Source: Silicimonas algicola (GTDB taxonomy: Bacteria > Pseudomonadota > Alphaproteobacteria > Rhodobacterales > Rhodobacteraceae). Taken from it: DNA of 64,000 bases. Position 1 is the first letter of the stretch. Every line of letters starts with the position of its first letter. The notes below the pieces were generated by a model. It ran no database searches. It saw only the letters and a list, made by a program, of their open reading frames with translations, and was not told where the DNA came from. Location of the stretch: NCBI RefSeq assembly GCF_003148765.1, contig NZ_QGGV01000002.1, positions 248,001-312,000 of the forward strand. Reading direction: 5' to 3'. The translations under genes were made by a program, and so were the position numbers. Shown in pieces: positions 1-7,902 of this stretch.

Positions 1-727
1 CATATCGAGAGATTTCTTTTGGTGCATGCCCCACAAGGGGCTCGAACTGAAGAAATTCCATGTCTGCTAGTTCGGCACCGGCGCGCAGTGCCAGCGCGGC
101 GGAGGCACCATACACATCGCGAGGGTAGGTTGATTGGGCAAATAGGCTCCCGACGCCGCCACTTGCTAGGATCACAGCGCCAGCGTCGATCATGACGGGA
201 TTCCCACCGCGCGGATCCTGAGCGACTACCCCGCGTACACGACCGCCATTGACGATCAGACGTAGCACACGCAGCCGTTTGCGCTGGACGCTGCGTGTTT
301 TAAGTGCACGGCGCAAGATCGTCGCTGCTTGACCTCCCCACATCGCACTAGGCGTAAAGCAGCATCGCGGACGGGACGATCCGGAAGCATGACGCAGTAC
401 AAGCTTTCCATCGACTTCAGCAAAGCCGACACCTAGTTCGCGTAGTGCACGAAAGGCTTGCTGCGCAGCTGAAACAGTGTCTTCGACCATAGTCGGAATG
501 TTGATACCACAGCCTTCCCGCAAGATGTCGTCGCGATGAGCAGAGGTTGTGTCTTGATTGTCAGCTCCGTCGACCACGACATTGACCCCTTGAAGCCAAC
601 CGGAGGCACCGCCTCCCAGCCCAACAATAAGAACCGAGGCCCCAGCGTCGCGGGCACGCAGAGCAGCGACCAAACCGGCGATGCCCTCGCCAATCACGAC
701 AACGGCAGCTGAAATATTGCCGGTCAT
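1..727 (-). CDS. FAD-dependent oxidoreductase, 3' end outside window (partial)
   Basis: An open frame of 242 codons runs from an ATG at 727, preceded by a GAGGG ribosome-binding site, to the left edge without a stop. The N-terminus has a dinucleotide-binding fold, with GEGIAG about residues 11-16 followed by a basic strand end. The visible C-terminal part contains LRAGAELADMEFLQFEP, which resembles the segment ending in LADMEFxQFHP of the fumarate reductase/succinate dehydrogenase flavoprotein and L-aspartate oxidase family. It probably oxidises or reduces a small organic acid using FAD. It lies 58 bp downstream of a second FAD enzyme and is probably the last gene seen of the PdxA-TRAP operon. 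The substrate cannot be read from the sequence. Confidence 0.75.
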   Translation of the reverse strand, partial: MTGNISAAVVVIGEGIAGLVAALRARDAGASVLIVGLGGGASGWLQGVNVVVDGADNQDTTSAHRDDILREGCGINIPTMVEDTVSAAQQAFRALRELGVGFAEVDGKLVLRHASGSSRPRCCFTPSAMWGGQAATILRRALKTRSVQRKRLRVLRLIVNGGRVRGVVAQDPRGGNPVMIDAGAVILASGGVGSLFAQSTYPRDVYGASAALALRAGAELADMEFLQFEPLVGHAPKEISRY

Positions 728-785
728 AGGGAGCCCTCACTGACGGCGTCTCGGTCAGCATTCGCAAGTTGAACAGGCCAGCCGA

Positions 786-2138
786 TCATACCATCATTAC
801 GCCTGCATCCTCGAGTGCGGAACGAACAACAACACCGTCCATTTCACCTATATTGGCGTTTGTATCCTTAGACATTGCAGCGGCGTAACCGCAAGCCTCT
901 CCAATCGCAAGGCAGGTGCCCATTACCCGAACTGAACCAAACGCTTGATCGGACGCCGAGATGCCGCGGCCACTGACAAGGAGATTGTCGAGCGTTGTGG
1001 GCACCAATGACTTGAACGAAATGCCAAAGCGTCCGCCACCAACACGCTGAAATCTCGCTGCACCGTCAATTGGATCGTGGATGTCGATTGGATAACCACA
1101 AAGCGCGATGCTGTCGTCTGGAATGTGACCCTCGATCGCGTCTTCATCGCTCAGCGTGTAAACCCCGTCGATATGCCGAGTCTCACGGATTCCGATATAT
1201 GGAGACGTCCGGGTGATATAAGCCTCTTCGAAGCCAGGAATATTCTCTCGCATGAACTTCGCAAACTCTACCGCGATTCGACGCGACGCGACTTCGGCCC
1301 TTGAAAGCTCGCGGGCGTCAGCGCCGTTCATGCCGATAATCTTGACAGCGTTTAGATTAACAATCTTGGGATAGATCGAATTGCCCCAGCACGTGCCTTT
1401 GTCCCCAAGACGGATTCCGATTTTCTCGACCTGTTCGCGCCAAGGCGTGAAGTTCAGAGCGAACCAGACGTAGTCCTCGGCATCCATGCCTGGTTTGACA
1501 GCCATACCGAAGCCCTCGCCGATAGCTTCCATCATCCGAGTAATGTCAACTGGCGCCATCGAAAGGCCCAGAGTCATGGGCTGCATGGCCCCGTCTCCGA
1601 AACGACCGCTGCGGACAGGAACTCCCGCCCGGAACGCTATGTCGGCATGCCCGGTCGCGTCAACAAAAGAACGAGCGATGAATTCTATTTCGCCGCTATT
1701 TGACCAGGCCTTCACCGAGGCCAGCCTCCGGCCCTCTACGATCGGCTCCGTCGCAAGCGTGTGAAACCAACATTCGACACCAGCTTCTTCGAGCATATCG
1801 AGCGCACATTTCTGTAGCACCGCCATGTCGACTGGTGTGGTGGAATACATGTGTGCGTTTTGCAGATGAGTGGGTCCGGTTGATCCACCCTCATCAATAC
1901 AGCGTTGAATCAATTCCCAAGACACGCCCCCAACGACGCGGTTGCCATGGTCATCCTGAAATCCGTGCAGACATAGTCCTACATTGACAGTGCCGGCAAC
2001 CATCGCCGATCGCTCTACAAGCGCCACGCGCAGACCGCGGCGCGCGGCAACAATTGCTGCCGACAGGCCGCCGGGGCCAGCGCCGAATACCACAAGATCA
2101 TAGTGCTGTTTAAGAGTTTCTTGCATGTCTTTCCTCAT
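786..2138 (-). CDS. FAD-dependent oxidoreductase (FAD_oxidored type)
   Basis: A 450-residue protein whose ATG at 2138 shares one base with the TAA stop of the upstream dctM (TAATG), so translation is probably coupled. A second ATG at 2126 follows AGGAAAG and is an alternative start. The N-terminus carries the Rossmann motif GAGPGG (about residues 19-24) and a basic patch for the FAD ADP moiety. The C-terminal part has the 'NLLVSGRGISASDQAFGSVRVMGTC-like' layout (described, not quoted in full) that closes the FAD site in this family. Internal residues such as DATGHADIAFRAGVP are typical of FAD-dependent dehydrogenases related to fumarate reductase and geranylgeranyl reductase. The operon context suggests a role in oxidising the compound imported by the TRAP system. 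The substrate is unknown. Confidence 0.8.
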   Translation of the reverse strand: MRKDMQETLKQHYDLVVFGAGPGGLSAAIVAARRGLRVALVERSAMVAGTVNVGLCLHGFQDDHGNRVVGGVSWELIQRCIDEGGSTGPTHLQNAHMYSTTPVDMAVLQKCALDMLEEAGVECWFHTLATEPIVEGRRLASVKAWSNSGEIEFIARSFVDATGHADIAFRAGVPVRSGRFGDGAMQPMTLGLSMAPVDITRMMEAIGEGFGMAVKPGMDAEDYVWFALNFTPWREQVEKIGIRLGDKGTCWGNSIYPKIVNLNAVKIIGMNGADARELSRAEVASRRIAVEFAKFMRENIPGFEEAYITRTSPYIGIRETRHIDGVYTLSDEDAIEGHIPDDSIALCGYPIDIHDPIDGAARFQRVGGGRFGISFKSLVPTTLDNLLVSGRGISASDQAFGSVRVMGTCLAIGEACGYAAAMSKDTNANIGEMDGVVVRSALEDAGVMMV

Positions 2139-3433
2139 TATTTGGGAACGTATCCGAAGGTCTCGGGCAGCCACAACACTACGCTGGGCACCAAAGTGAG
2201 CAGTACGATTACTGCCACCATCACCGCCAGGAATGGCACGAGAGGGCGTATTAGATCTTCGATTTTATCGCCGCTGATCGCGCAGCCTATGAACAAACAC
2301 AACCCAACGGGGGGCGTGACGTTGCCTATCACCATCGCCAATGCTGCAATCATGCAAAAGTGAATTGGGTCGATCCCAACCGATAGTGCTGCCGGGAAGA
2401 GAATTGGCATTACCATCAAGACCACTTCACCCGCGTTCAGAAACGTGCCAAGAACCAGAAAAATGGCTATAGACGCGGCAAAAAAACCGAAGCGGCCAAC
2501 GTTGTATTGTACCAACAGGTCGGAGACTTGCTGCGGGACGCCAGAAAACGTAACCAACCATGCGAAGGCTGATGCCAAAGCCAGCAACATTCCGACGAAT
2601 GCAGTGGTCGCAACCGTGTTGTGCATAACAGTTCCTAGATCACGCCACGCAAATTCACGGTACCATACAACCGTGATGAAGAGCGCCCAAGCTAAGGCAA
2701 CGACTGCGGACTCTACGATGGTGACAAGGCCCGACACGATAGCTCCGACGATAATGAATGGCGTAACGAGGACAGGCAGGGCATCGGTGCATATCCGCAC
2801 AGCTTCTCGAAACGGTGGCGTGGGCTGGCGCGGGTAACCGCGTTTCTTTGAGATGATTACTGCGACGGCGATCATACCTAGCATGGAAATGAGTGCGGGA
2901 AGATAGCCGGCGAGGAATAGCATCCCCACCGATTGTTCGGTCACCCAGGATATCAGTATGACAAGCACGCTTGGCGGCACGATCGGCCCAAGAGTCGAAG
3001 ACGTGATCGTCACCACCGTCGAGAAGGAAGAACTGTAGCCCTGCTTCTTCATGAGCGGGATCATGATGCCACCAATTGCCGAGGTATCAGCGGTGGCTGA
3101 TCCTGAAATTCCACCAAAGAAATAGCTGGAAACGATGTTGACGATGGCGAGACCGCCAGGAAGTCGCCCGACGAAGATGTTTGTCACATCGACAATGCGC
3201 GTCGACATTCGCCCGACCTTGAATATCTCACCGAGCATGATGAAGAGAGGGATTGTTAGTAGCGGCCAGGCACGCGCCATGGCGCCAACCGATTTTTGCA
3301 CAACAATGATCGGATCGAGATATGGGAAAGCAAGTAGCAGGGTCACGACGAGTGACCCTGCAAGCGCCAGTGGCACCTGCATTCCCATGAAAATGAAAAG
3401 AAAAAGCAACCCAAAAAGCAGGATCATTTCCAT
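2138..3433 (-). CDS. dctM: TRAP transporter large permease (DctM-like)
   Basis: A 431-residue, almost wholly hydrophobic protein of the DctM/SiaM family. About a dozen membrane segments can be read, with family-typical stretches such as PLALAGSL near residue 25, GGISGSATADTSAIGG near 110-125, and GNVTPPVGLCLF near residue 375. TRAP large permeases form the sodium-driven translocation channel in the inner membrane. The ATG overlaps the TGA stop of dctQ by one base (TGATG), and its own stop overlaps the next gene, so dctQ, dctM and the FAD enzyme are coupled. The length is normal for the family. Confidence 0.95.
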   Translation of the reverse strand: MEMILLFGLLFLFIFMGMQVPLALAGSLVVTLLLAFPYLDPIIVVQKSVGAMARAWPLLTIPLFIMLGEIFKVGRMSTRIVDVTNIFVGRLPGGLAIVNIVSSYFFGGISGSATADTSAIGGIMIPLMKKQGYSSSFSTVVTITSSTLGPIVPPSVLVILISWVTEQSVGMLFLAGYLPALISMLGMIAVAVIISKKRGYPRQPTPPFREAVRICTDALPVLVTPFIIVGAIVSGLVTIVESAVVALAWALFITVVWYREFAWRDLGTVMHNTVATTAFVGMLLALASAFAWLVTFSGVPQQVSDLLVQYNVGRFGFFAASIAIFLVLGTFLNAGEVVLMVMPILFPAALSVGIDPIHFCMIAALAMVIGNVTPPVGLCLFIGCAISGDKIEDLIRPLVPFLAVMVAVIVLLTLVPSVVLWLPETFGYVPK

Positions 3434-3939
3434 CAGCGGCCGCTCTCGTCTTCGAGAATTCCTGTGTTGGCGCTCTTTGGATTTGCTAGGAAATCAAGTG
3501 TAATCGAAGCGAGCAAAAAGCTGAACCCGACTGGGAAAGCGGCATAGACCCATGCCCAAGAGAAGCGGAGCACTGTTGTCTGGCTGTTCGCAGACTTTAG
3601 CGTCGTCTCGACCCCCTTCCAAACCAAAAACATCAGCAACATGATCATCAGTAGGGACGTGAGGGTGTTGATCACTGCTCTTGCACGAGTCGGTAGCATT
3701 TGAACCAGCCAATCGATACCGATCATGCTGCCGCTTCGATATGCCACCGACGCTCCGAGAAAGATGAGCCAAGTGAAGAGAAAACCGGCCAGTTCTTCAG
3801 GCCAGGCGAACGGGTATTTGAATATCATTCGGCTGACGACCTGTAGAAGCAGAACACATGCGATGGCCACGGTGATCGCGCCTGTCACGAAGACAAGCGC
3901 GCTGTGCACGGACCGCTCTAATTTTCTGATCAGATGCAT
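3433..3939 (-). CDS. dctQ: TRAP transporter small permease (DctQ-like)
   Basis: A protein of 168 residues. The start at 3939 was chosen over an upstream in-frame start at 4041 because GAGGG lies six bases before this ATG and the longer version would run into dctP. Four hydrophobic segments are visible. The motif FAWPEELAGFLFTWLIFLGA (about residues 42-61) is typical of DctQ proteins, which bridge the periplasmic binding protein and DctM. It sits between dctP and dctM in the usual order. Confidence 0.92.
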   Translation of the reverse strand: MHLIRKLERSVHSALVFVTGAITVAIACVLLLQVVSRMIFKYPFAWPEELAGFLFTWLIFLGASVAYRSGSMIGIDWLVQMLPTRARAVINTLTSLLMIMLLMFLVWKGVETTLKSANSQTTVLRFSWAWVYAAFPVGFSFLLASITLDFLANPKSANTGILEDESGR

Positions 3940-3997
3940 CGTATCCCTCACTAAGTCAGACGCCGCGCTAGCGATCGCGCGGCGTCTAAATTTAGTT

Positions 3998-4987
3998 TCA
4001 GTTGGACTCGACGATCTGTGTGAGCAGATCTGCCGCCGCACCGGGATGCTCCGCGGCGAAGGTTTCGTAGACCCCGGTCGATCTCGCGCTCCAAGCTTCT
4101 AGGTCGCTGACCTCGTGAACCGTAGCCACTTTGGCGGACGTCGTATAAATGCCGTCTTGAAGTTCAGTAAACGTTTCTAATGCAAACGTGGAGTTCTCGT
4201 CTGCCGCCTGCTGAACAGCTGCCTGCAGATCTGTAGGCAAGCTTTGCCAGACGCTTTCCGAGATTGCCAGCGTGCTGGCAATCTGAACGTAACCGATGCG
4301 TGTCAGATGCGGAGCGACTTCGTAGAAGCTGCGCGAGTTGTAGCTTTCTGCCCACCCTTCGGCACCGTCTACGGCGCCGGTCTGCAGCGATGTATAAAGC
4401 TCCGAGAACGAGATCGGTGTCGGAATGGTGCCCAGATCCTCCCAGGCTTTCACGACGTAGGGATCTTCCCAAACACGCAACTTCATTCCTTGCACGTCTT
4501 CTAGGCTTTCTACCGGCTCTTTAGTGTAGAGGTCACGCACACCCATCCACCAATAGGAGAGAGGCCGGATCCCTGCAGAAATCAGTATATCGTCACAGAT
4601 GGCCTTGAACTCGTCTGTTTGTACGGCGTCAAGCAAGGCTTGTCCGTCAGTGAACAGGAAAGGCAGGTTCAGGATTGAAATGCCTGAGCAAAGTCCGCTC
4701 AGCGCCGCTGGAGTCAGTCTGGCGGTCGCAATAGTTCCAGACTGCATTTGCTCAACCATTTGCCGCTCGTCGCCCAACGCGCCGCTATCGAAGACCTTAA
4801 ACGAGATGCGACCGTCGCTTAGTTCCTGTACTCGTTCGACAAAATTCATGTTGACGGGGAAGTCTGCATGCTGTGCTGGATTGAGGCTGGCATGGACAAA
4901 TGTGAATTCCTGCGCACTCGCTGGTACAGCAATTGCGGTTAACAGCGCCGTCAGACTGGTCGCTAATGCTCTGGATTGATAGCTCAT
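3998..4987 (-). CDS. dctP: TRAP transporter solute-binding protein (DctP-like)
   Basis: A 329-residue periplasmic protein with a clear Sec signal peptide (about residues 1-25, ending VPASAQE). GGGAGAG precedes the ATG. Family landmarks include MKLRVWEDPYVVKAW (about residues 148-162), where the arginine normally clamps the substrate carboxylate in DctP proteins, and the GAVDGAEGW segment that follows the ELYTSLQ helix. The ligand is therefore probably an organic acid. The ATG overlaps the stop of the upstream pdxA-like gene (ATGA), so the binding protein is made from the same transcript as the dehydrogenase. Confidence 0.93.
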   Translation of the reverse strand: MSYQSRALATSLTALLTAIAVPASAQEFTFVHASLNPAQHADFPVNMNFVERVQELSDGRISFKVFDSGALGDERQMVEQMQSGTIATARLTPAALSGLCSGISILNLPFLFTDGQALLDAVQTDEFKAICDDILISAGIRPLSYWWMGVRDLYTKEPVESLEDVQGMKLRVWEDPYVVKAWEDLGTIPTPISFSELYTSLQTGAVDGAEGWAESYNSRSFYEVAPHLTRIGYVQIASTLAISESVWQSLPTDLQAAVQQAADENSTFALETFTELQDGIYTTSAKVATVHEVSDLEAWSARSTGVYETFAAEHPGAAADLLTQIVESN

Positions 4988-6066
4988 TGTCTCTCTCCCT
5001 TGAGTTTGGATTCTCGTTTTGCTTTTTCCGCCTCGGACTGATCTTCTACTCTCTCACGGCCGCGTATCAGTTTCAGCGCGACCTCGATTGCCTCCACCAT
5101 GCTGTCAGCGTTGGCGGTTCCGCTTCCAGCGATATCGAAGGCTGTGCCGTGGTCGACCGACGTCCTCACCAGCGGCAAGCCGAGCGAAATGTTTGTGCCG
5201 TGCAAATCCCATTTGCCCGATGCAGGGTCGATCTTAAATCCAAGCAGCTTGAAGGGGATGTGACCCTGATCATGATACATGGCAACCACGGCGTCATACT
5301 GTCCACCTACATGCTTCACGAAGACGGTGTCACCAGGCACTGGACCGTCGACATCAAGCCCGGCTGTGCACAATGCGTCAATTGTTGGGCGAATAACTAG
5401 ATCATCTTCGATGCCGAAATTGCCCCCCTCGCCGGCGTGCGGGTTTAACGCTGCCACAGCGATGCGTGGATGCTTAATGCCGAAAGCGCGTAGTGCGTCT
5501 GCGGTGAGACGCACCACTCGCTCGAGCCGCTCGGGCGTCACGAGCTTAGGTACTTCGCTCAGTGCGACATGGGTGGTGACGTGACTGATACGGACCGGGC
5601 CGTGGGCCAGCATCATGACGGCCTGTTGCGATCCGGTCAGATAGGCAAGCATGTCCGTGTATCCCGCGAACCTACGTCCAGCGAGAAATAGAGCCTCTTT
5701 GTTGAGGGGTGCAGTGACGATGCCGTCGGCAGCACCGGAGCGAACGAGACCGACACAGGCCTCAGCGGCACGGTAAGCCACTTCTCCAGCTGCGGCACTA
5801 AGCTGCCCGAAGGCATGTGAGTGCGGCTCTTCTTCGACACCAATGATCCGAACCCCCGGCAGATGGATAGCCCCACGCAGCGCACCGTAATTTAGCTCTT
5901 CGCTACGGGATACTGCTGCGCTGCTCCCGACCAGAAGCAGCTTCAACTCACCAGCAATCAGACGCTCTTTGAAGGTAAGGGCCGCTCTCAGGCTAATTTC
6001 GGGACCGATCCCTGCGGGATCGCCCATGGCCAAAGCTAACGTTGCTGATGGCAGTCTTTCACTCAT
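4984..6066 (-). CDS. pdxA2: PdxA-family 4-hydroxythreonine-4-phosphate dehydrogenase-like protein
   Basis: A 360-residue member of the PdxA family of NAD-dependent decarboxylating dehydrogenases. Seen motifs are MGDPAGIGPEI near the N-terminus, TAPLNKEAL, GYTDMLAYLTG, ALNPHAGEGGNFG, and the metal-ligand segments MYHDQGHIPFKLLGF and SVDHGTAFDIAGSG. Because it heads an operon with a TRAP transporter and FAD enzymes rather than vitamin B6 genes, a PdxA2-type catabolic role (4-phospho-D-threonate or -erythronate dehydrogenase) is more likely than pyridoxine synthesis. This is an inference. No sugar-acid kinase partner is visible in the window. The start is the ATG at 6066; an in-frame TTG lies two codons upstream. 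Confidence 0.88.
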   Translation of the reverse strand: MSERLPSATLALAMGDPAGIGPEISLRAALTFKERLIAGELKLLLVGSSAAVSRSEELNYGALRGAIHLPGVRIIGVEEEPHSHAFGQLSAAAGEVAYRAAEACVGLVRSGAADGIVTAPLNKEALFLAGRRFAGYTDMLAYLTGSQQAVMMLAHGPVRISHVTTHVALSEVPKLVTPERLERVVRLTADALRAFGIKHPRIAVAALNPHAGEGGNFGIEDDLVIRPTIDALCTAGLDVDGPVPGDTVFVKHVGGQYDAVVAMYHDQGHIPFKLLGFKIDPASGKWDLHGTNISLGLPLVRTSVDHGTAFDIAGSGTANADSMVEAIEVALKLIRGRERVEDQSEAEKAKRESKLKGERQ

Positions 6067-6073
6067 GATCAAA

Positions 6074-6108
6074 ACATGTCAGATTTGGGCAATATATGTC
6101 AAACGTTT
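6074..6108 (-). promoter_or_regulatory. Candidate promoter/operator of the pdxA2-TRAP operon
   Basis: On the minus strand TTGACA lies at 6102-6097, a perfect -35 hexamer. With a 17-base spacer the -10 would be ACATGT (6079-6074), which is weak and would put the transcript start almost at the ATG (6066). An 8-bp palindrome AAACGTTT (6101-6108) overlaps the -35 box and could be a repressor half-site of LacI or GntR type. The assignment rests on sequence inspection only. Confidence 0.3.
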
Positions 6109-6519
6109 TCGCCGTTGAGCGGCTTGGCCCACGTCGGTAGCTCGTAAGGTCCCCGCGAAACGCGACACCATGACCACCCAAATTTAGTGGACCTCGAGCT
6201 AGCTTCACCAGATCGCTGATGGCGGAGATTTCCTTTTTCCTGAATGGGCTCCCACGAGCCACGTGGTCGGGGTGTTCACTACCATAGTCCTTTTGGCCCG
6301 GGACAGCCTACCGAACACCGACGCCGGCCAGTTCAGCCCGGCCAAGCGGAATGTCTCTGGACGGAGCCTGTGGTCTAGCGCGGCGCGATGACGATCATCA
6401 CCTTGATCGTCAGGCAGGTCTGGATCGCGGCATCGCTGTCACCTGGCTGTTGGCACAACATCTCCCTGCTGCCGGTTTCGTGATTGCGAAGATAAGATCG
6501 TGACGATGTAATTGGAGAG

Positions 6520-6731
6520 AGAACGTTTGGGCGCGAGTTCAAGGTGAGGTCGTCAACCTTGTAACCGAGGGACGCGTTGCGGTTGTTGCAACCTGCCGAG
6601 ATCTGGAGGTGGCTGAGAGCGTGTTGGGGCGTTGGATGCGGGAGCTGACTGCGGCACCCGTGGCGGCGTTTCCCGCGAACGGACTGATGGGGGCCGATTT
6701 GGCCGAGATCGCGGCGCTGAAGAAAGGCTGA
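6520..6731 (+). pseudogene. IS3-family transposase OrfA remnant
   Basis: The plus strand encodes RTFGREFK at 6520-6543, then after a one-base loss the next frame (6546-6731) continues EVVNLVTEGRVAVVATCRDL and ends with ALKKG and a TGA. This is the pattern of the helix-turn-helix OrfA of IS3-family elements (REFKxEAVxLVxE...RDLxxxxxVLxRWxRE). The reading frame is broken near 6543-6546, no complete start is present, and no OrfB follows, so this is a dead fragment. The region around it (6109-6519) shows no convincing gene. Confidence 0.7.
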
Positions 6732-6868
6732 AGTAAGAGGTCGCCGGGTGTCCTTATGCTTGTAACGTCTTCGCGTTGCTTGCAGATGTGCGTCTGCACT
6801 CTCGCGGAGACCCCGAGCCCCTGCGTCATGCCGGTACTCAGCAGCCCCGAGCGATCAAACTAATTTAA

Positions 6869-7069
6869 GAGATCGCAGCGGCTAAGCCTAAAATCGTCGA
6901 GATCGCGCGTGCGACAGGACAATCGCCCCGCGCGTTGGCGGCGCGTTGGGTAAGCGATGAACTCGGCATGACTTGGAGCGAAGCTCTGCGTCGGTTCCGG
7001 ATCATCCCGGCCGTCGAAGCGCTGTCGCTGCTGGCAAGCGTCTGGGGCTTGATCCAACGGTTACTCTGA
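6869..7069 (+). pseudogene. AraC-family regulator remnant (C-terminal HTH fragment)
   Basis: The open stretch 6869-7069 encodes a segment with ARATGQSPRALAARW followed by SDELGMTWSEALRRFRII and AVEAL. This matches the first helix-turn-helix and linker helix of AraC-type activators (MSxRTLxRxFxxELGMSWxxxLRRxRxxxAxELL). It ends abruptly at a TGA before the second helix-turn-helix. Upstream, the same frame continues back to 6737 across an in-frame TAA at 6866, so the 5' part has also decayed. It lies directly after the IS3 remnant, which may have interrupted it. Confidence 0.5.
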
Positions 7070-7201
7070 CAAACGGTTAGTCGCGCTAACCGACAAATGG
7101 ACCTGAACGAATTGACTGTCTCTACGCCGCGCGTGCCGGGGGCATGTCGGGGCCCTCCGACAGCTCAACATCGTGCAGCATTCACGCTGCCCTCGCCATA
7201 C

Positions 7202-7231
7202 TTGACCTAATTCGTTCGAACGAAGTAGAGT
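7202..7231 (+). promoter_or_regulatory. tetR promoter with a palindromic operator in the spacer
   Basis: TTGACC (7202-7207) and TAGAGT (7226-7231) form a plausible -35/-10 pair with an 18-base spacer. The spacer contains TTCGTTCGAACGAA (7211-7224), a perfect 14-bp palindrome. A repressor bound there would block RNA polymerase, so autoregulation by the TetR protein starting at 7288 is likely. The palindrome is seen directly; its ligand is inferred. Confidence 0.5.
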
Positions 7232-7287
7232 TACGCTTAACTTCCGGTTCGCTTCGCGCGATCCGCCGCCCGGGGAGCGACAGACCA

Positions 7288-7899
7288 ATGACGACCCAGG
7301 CTAGCCTCCGATCCAATCCGAAGGTTGAACTCCTTGAGGCGGCGAAGCGTGTCCTCCTGGAGGACGGATATGCCGGCTTGTCCACCCGCGCCGTGGCGGC
7401 CGAGGCCGGAACCCAGATGAGCCAGATCCGCTATCACTTCGGATCCAAGGAGGGCATGGTGCTCGCCCTCTTCGAACACATGAACGAGGCGCTGATCGCG
7501 CGCCAGGCCGAGACCTTCCATCGCCCGGACCTGACTGTCTCGCAGAAATGGTCGCGCGCCTGCGACTATCTCGAGGAAGATCTCGAGTCTGGCTACGTAC
7601 GCGTGCTACAGGAACTGACCGCGGTCGGCTGGTCCAACCCCGCCGTGGGCGATGCGATCCGCCGCGCCGTTGCGCAATGGCAGTCGCTCATCCTGGAACT
7701 CGTGAGGGAGGTCGAAGGGCAGATAGGCTCGCTGGGGCCGTTCCGCGCCGAGGAAATCGCGACGCTCATTGGCGCCGCCTTCGTCGGGGCGGAGTCGCTG
7801 ATCCTTCTCGGCTTCGACGACACACAGCATCCAATGCGCGCTGCCCTTCGCAATGTCGGCGACCTCATCGGCATGACGGAAGCCAGAAAGGAGACCTGA
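7288..7899 (+). CDS. TetR/AcrR-family transcriptional regulator
   Basis: A 203-residue protein. The ATG at 7288 follows GGGGAG and fits the family length; an in-frame upstream start at 7144 would overlap the putative promoter. The N-terminal DNA-binding domain is clear: LLEAAKRVLLEDGYAGLSTR, then AVAAEAGTQMSQIRYHFGSK (helix-turn-helix, about residues 28-50), then a tetramer-like C-terminal ligand domain. It probably represses its own gene and the hydrolase-glycosyltransferase gene that starts three bases after its stop, through the palindrome at 7211-7224. The inducer is unknown. Confidence 0.9.
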   Translation: MTTQASLRSNPKVELLEAAKRVLLEDGYAGLSTRAVAAEAGTQMSQIRYHFGSKEGMVLALFEHMNEALIARQAETFHRPDLTVSQKWSRACDYLEEDLESGYVRVLQELTAVGWSNPAVGDAIRRAVAQWQSLILELVREVEGQIGSLGPFRAEEIATLIGAAFVGAESLILLGFDDTQHPMRAALRNVGDLIGMTEARKET

Positions 7900-7902
7900 G
7901 CC

